From Nitrososphaerales archaeon TH526 (GTDB taxonomy: Archaea > Thermoproteota > Nitrososphaeria > Nitrososphaerales > Nitrososphaeraceae): DNA of 8,636 bases. Numbering within the stretch: position 1 is the first letter of the stretch; each line of letters begins with the position of its first letter. The position numbers were made by a program, and so were the translations under genes. Shown piece by piece: positions 6,588 through 8,636 of this stretch. The stretch spans positions 1 through 8,636 of the forward strand of contig JAATVR010000277.1 of the NCBI GenBank assembly GCA_014523665.1. The letters are read 5' to 3'. The notes under the pieces were generated by a model. The model saw only the letters and a list, made by a program, of their open reading frames with translations, ran no database searches and was not told where the DNA came from.

Positions 6588-7727
6588 ATGGAATATCTGG
6601 TAATGCTTCCCGGACCCACAAACGTGCCAGGCAGAGTAATGAATGCTATGCTTTCCCCCATTATTAATCACAGAAGTGACGACTTCCGAGCCCTCTATAG
6701 AACCGTAGTCGATAAAACCCAGCGCGTGTTTCAGACCTCTAATGACATAGTCGTCTTAACTGCTTCAGGCACAGGCGCGGTAGAAGCATCAGTTGTCAAT
6801 CTGGTAAAAAAGGGTGACAAAGTAGTAATTCCAGTCAATGGGGAATTTGGCGGTAGATTGGCTGATCTCATTGATAGTTGTGGAGGTAACTCTATCCGGA
6901 TAAATTCAAAATTTGGAGACAATCCACCTCTTGAACAAATAGAAGGCGCATTTGAATCAAATAAGGACATAAAAGCACTTTACGCAGTTTATAATGAGAC
7001 ATCAACGGGAACAACCTTGAGATACTTAGAAAAGCTTGGAGAACTTTGTTCGAAATATGGGTCCCTCTTCATTGTAGACGCAGTTTCTATTTTAGGAGGG
7101 GATGAGCTTCCTGTTGACAAATGGGGAATAGATGTGTGTATGACTGCCTCTCAGAAGGCTCTCGCAGCACCACCGGGTGTTGCACCCATATCCGTTAGCG
7201 CCAGGGCAAAGAAACAGATGATCGAAAATCCACCGCCAACCCAGTACTTCAATTTAAAAAGGTATTTCAAATATTTTGGCGACAGTGGTGAAACTCCCTT
7301 TACTCCGGCCTTACCGCTAATGTTCGCTTACCGAGAAGCTTTGGAGATGGTATTGGAAGAGGGACTAGATAAAAGAGTTGAACGTCATAGGAGATGTGCC
7401 AATGCGTTCTACACCGGTCTAAATGAGCTAGGGTTCACACCTTTCGCGCATCCGGAAGCAAGAAGCAACGTCGTGATAGCCTTTAATTACATACCTGGCA
7501 TAGAAGACAAGACATTCAGGAAAATATTGGGCGAACATTTCCGTGTTCTAATCGCAGGTGGCTTCGGCGAGCTGAAAGGAAAGGTTTTTAGGATAGGCTC
7601 AATGGGTGAGGTAGATCGCTATCATGTAATTAGAACATTGTCCGCCATCGCATCAACTTTGAAAATCATGGGTATTCAAACAAAAGCCGAAGCGATACCA
7701 GTTGCGATGAAAGCCTTGAATGTATGA
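6588..7727 (+). CDS. Class V PLP-dependent aminotransferase (alanine/serine--glyoxylate or -pyruvate type)
   Basis: 379 residues, typical for the AGXT-like branch of class V enzymes. The start fits the family N-terminus LPGPTNVPGRVMNAM (7-21) and INHRSDDF (26-33). Cofactor-binding parts are clear: ASGTGAVEA (59-67) for the PLP phosphate, VYNETSTGT (134-142), the PLP-ring aspartate D164 in FIVDAVS, and the Schiff-base lysine K190 in TASQKALAAPPG. FRIGSMG (334-340) holds the arginine (R335) that usually binds the substrate carboxylate. It transfers an amino group between small amino acids and 2-oxo acids; the exact pair (alanine, serine or aspartate with glyoxylate or pyruvate) cannot be read from sequence. 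It is divergent from the M24 peptidase gene and has its own TATA box. A cysteine-desulfurase role is unlikely given the AGXT-type motifs and the lack of a catalytic-cysteine loop. Confidence 0.88.
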   Translation: MEYLVMLPGPTNVPGRVMNAMLSPIINHRSDDFRALYRTVVDKTQRVFQTSNDIVVLTASGTGAVEASVVNLVKKGDKVVIPVNGEFGGRLADLIDSCGGNSIRINSKFGDNPPLEQIEGAFESNKDIKALYAVYNETSTGTTLRYLEKLGELCSKYGSLFIVDAVSILGGDELPVDKWGIDVCMTASQKALAAPPGVAPISVSARAKKQMIENPPPTQYFNLKRYFKYFGDSGETPFTPALPLMFAYREALEMVLEEGLDKRVERHRRCANAFYTGLNELGFTPFAHPEARSNVVIAFNYIPGIEDKTFRKILGEHFRVLIAGGFGELKGKVFRIGSMGEVDRYHVIRTLSAIASTLKIMGIQTKAEAIPVAMKALNV

Positions 7728-7756
7728 AGGAAATCTCTTACAAGGAACACTCAAAC

Positions 7757-7764
7757 TTAATATA
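7757..7764 (+). promoter_or_regulatory. TATA box that supports the downstream FKBP start
   Basis: TTAATATA is centred about 26 bases upstream of ATG 7787, the exact leaderless distance also seen for the pantoate kinase and AbrB-PhoU genes. It lies inside the frame that would be coding if the upstream ATG 7724 were used, and is the main argument for the shorter protein. Confidence 0.55.
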
Positions 7765-7786
7765 TGGTACTTCGATAGCGACATGT

Positions 7787-8635
7787 ATGCCCTTGGAAAA
7801 AGGTTCGTTAATACTCTTAGATTACACAGCAAAGATTAAGGATACTGATAATATAATTGAAACCACCAATGAGGAAGATGCCAAAAAATCTGGCACGCAT
7901 GATCCTTCCCGCAAATATGAACCGAAACTAATCTCGGTGGGGGAGGGTTGGGTATTGAAGGGACTTGACGAGGCTCTATCCGCTGCAAGTGAAGGCGATA
8001 AAATAGATGTAGAGATTTCTCCAGACAAGGGCTTTGGCGAAAGAGACTCCAGTAAAATCCGGATGATTCCCCAAAGGAAACTTGGTGACAAAGCGGATGA
8101 AGTCTCCATTGGAGACGAAATCGAAATAGATAAACGAAAGGGTATAGTAAGGTATGTAGGCTCAGGCAGAGTTCAACTAGATTTCAACCATAGATATGCG
8201 GGGAGAGTTCTACTCTACAATATCAATGTGGTAAAGAAAATTCAGACAGATGATGATAAGGTCAAGGCATTGACTAGAAGGTGGATACCGCTGAAAGAGG
8301 ACAAGATCAAATTTGAAATGAAAGGTCCAATCCTTGAAATAATCCTCCCAGAGGAAACCTTCCTTTTGGACGGAATACAAATCATAAAGGGAGCAGTTTC
8401 AAATGAAATTTTAAAGTATGTACCTTCAATAACATCTGTCAGATTCATTGAAGAATATGTCAATCGAGAGGATGTTAAAAAGGACAACAATATCGGAGAG
8501 CAAGGAAGCAAGAAAGTAGAAGAGCAAGGAAGCAAGAAAGTAGAAGAGCAAGGAAGCAAGAAAGTAGAAGAGCAAGGAAGCAAGAAAGTAGAAGAGCAAG
8601 GAAGCAAGAAAGTAGAAGAGCAAGGAAGCAAATAG
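7787..8635 (+). CDS. FKBP-type peptidyl-prolyl cis-trans isomerase with repeat tail
   Basis: 282 residues from ATG 7787. Catalyses proline isomerisation and probably acts as a folding chaperone in the cytoplasm (no signal peptide). The FKBP core covers about 4-83 and 141-152 (KGSLILLDYTAKIKD, VGEGWVLKGLDEAL, then DKGFGERD). An insert-in-flap chaperone domain of SlyD type lies between (about 84-140, with VRYVGSGRVQLDFNHRYAGR at 121-140). A further domain of about 70 residues (155-225) follows, and then a tail of EQGSKKVE octapeptides (238-282). ATG 7724 is in frame and overlaps the aminotransferase stop as ATGA, adding 21 residues. ATG 7787 is preferred because the protein then opens MPLEKGSLILLDYTA like its family and has a TATA box about 26 bp upstream. 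The tail is absent from ordinary FKBPs and looks like recent repeat expansion. Confidence 0.88.
   Translation: MPLEKGSLILLDYTAKIKDTDNIIETTNEEDAKKSGTHDPSRKYEPKLISVGEGWVLKGLDEALSAASEGDKIDVEISPDKGFGERDSSKIRMIPQRKLGDKADEVSIGDEIEIDKRKGIVRYVGSGRVQLDFNHRYAGRVLLYNINVVKKIQTDDDKVKALTRRWIPLKEDKIKFEMKGPILEIILPEETFLLDGIQIIKGAVSNEILKYVPSITSVRFIEEYVNREDVKKDNNIGEQGSKKVEEQGSKKVEEQGSKKVEEQGSKKVEEQGSKKVEEQGSK
8498..8632 (+). repeat. 24-bp tandem repeat, five full copies plus a partial, in the FKBP 3' end
   Basis: The unit (GAG CAA GGA AGC AAG AAA GTA GAA, coding EQGSKKVE) is present at 8498-8521, 8522-8545, 8546-8569, 8570-8593 and 8594-8617, identical in all five copies. A sixth copy starts at 8618, matches for 14 bases, then diverges and ends in TAG 8633-8635. 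Identity at every synonymous position points to recent slippage or unequal recombination rather than selection on the protein alone. Because the unit is 24 bp, copy-number changes keep the frame. Confidence 0.95.
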
Positions 8636-8636
8636 A

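Noticed and set aside
6499..6621. Upstream extension of the peptidase frame to 6621
   Set aside because: It would cross the divergent promoter region and the aminotransferase start codon; the family N-terminus fits ATG 6498.
7724..7786. ATGA overlap start for the FKBP gene at 7724
   Set aside because: The 21 extra residues do not resemble FKBP N-termini, no Shine-Dalgarno is present and a TATA box lies within this stretch. It is kept only as an alternative.
8242..8631. Minus-strand frames over the repeat region that translate to hydrophobic or Cys/Ser-rich repeats
   Set aside because: They are antisense shadows of the FKBP tail repeat. A 24-bp repeat lacking stops opens several frames at once, and no promoter or homology supports them.
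8498..8632. Repeat array considered as a CRISPR or regulatory iteron array
   Set aside because: Units are directly adjacent without spacers and lie in frame inside a coding sequence, so this is a coding tandem repeat.

Overview
The window looks like chromosomal DNA of a mesophilic archaeon, most likely an ammonia-oxidiser-type thaumarchaeon (Nitrososphaeria); the lineage is inference. The evidence is the archaea-only CoA route (pantoate kinase plus phosphopantothenate synthetase in place of bacterial PanC/PanK), an AbrB-PhoU fusion protein, a long FKBP isomerase with an insert-in-flap domain, and TATA boxes about 26 bp upstream of start codons, implying leaderless mRNAs. Base composition is moderately AT-rich. 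There are no rRNA, tRNA, CRISPR, IS or phage signatures.

Layout. Positions 1-124 (minus): N-terminus of an exported or membrane-anchored protein running off the left edge. 125-471: gene-poor stretch holding an open, startless 68-codon plus-strand frame (176-382) that reads like a real protein end and may be a gene remnant. 472-1470 (minus): AbrB-PhoU regulator-like protein. 1471-1537: compact divergent promoter with two back-to-back TATA boxes and three helically phased TTAAAC repeats. 1538-5411 (plus): four overlapping CoA genes, pantoate kinase, phosphopantothenate synthetase, panB and coaBC. 5386-6498 (minus): M24 Xaa-Pro peptidase, whose 3' end overlaps coaBC tail to tail by 26 bp. 6499-6587: divergent promoter region. 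6588-7727 (plus): class V aminotransferase. 7787-8635 (plus): FKBP-type prolyl isomerase ending in a near-perfect 24-bp tandem repeat that encodes an 8-residue charged repeat, next to the right edge.

How the genes work together. PanB makes ketopantoate, pantoate kinase phosphorylates pantoate, the synthetase joins 4-phosphopantoate to beta-alanine, and CoaBC adds cysteine and decarboxylates to 4'-phosphopantetheine. Ketopantoate reductase, a beta-alanine source, and the CoaD and CoaE steps are not in the window and must be elsewhere. The peptidase, aminotransferase and FKBP genes have no evident link to CoA synthesis.

I see no clearly new multi-gene system. The most interesting points are the repeat tail of the FKBP protein, the phased repeats in the AbrB-PhoU/CoA divergent promoter, the unexplained open frame at 176-382, and the 3' overlap of coaBC with the peptidase gene.
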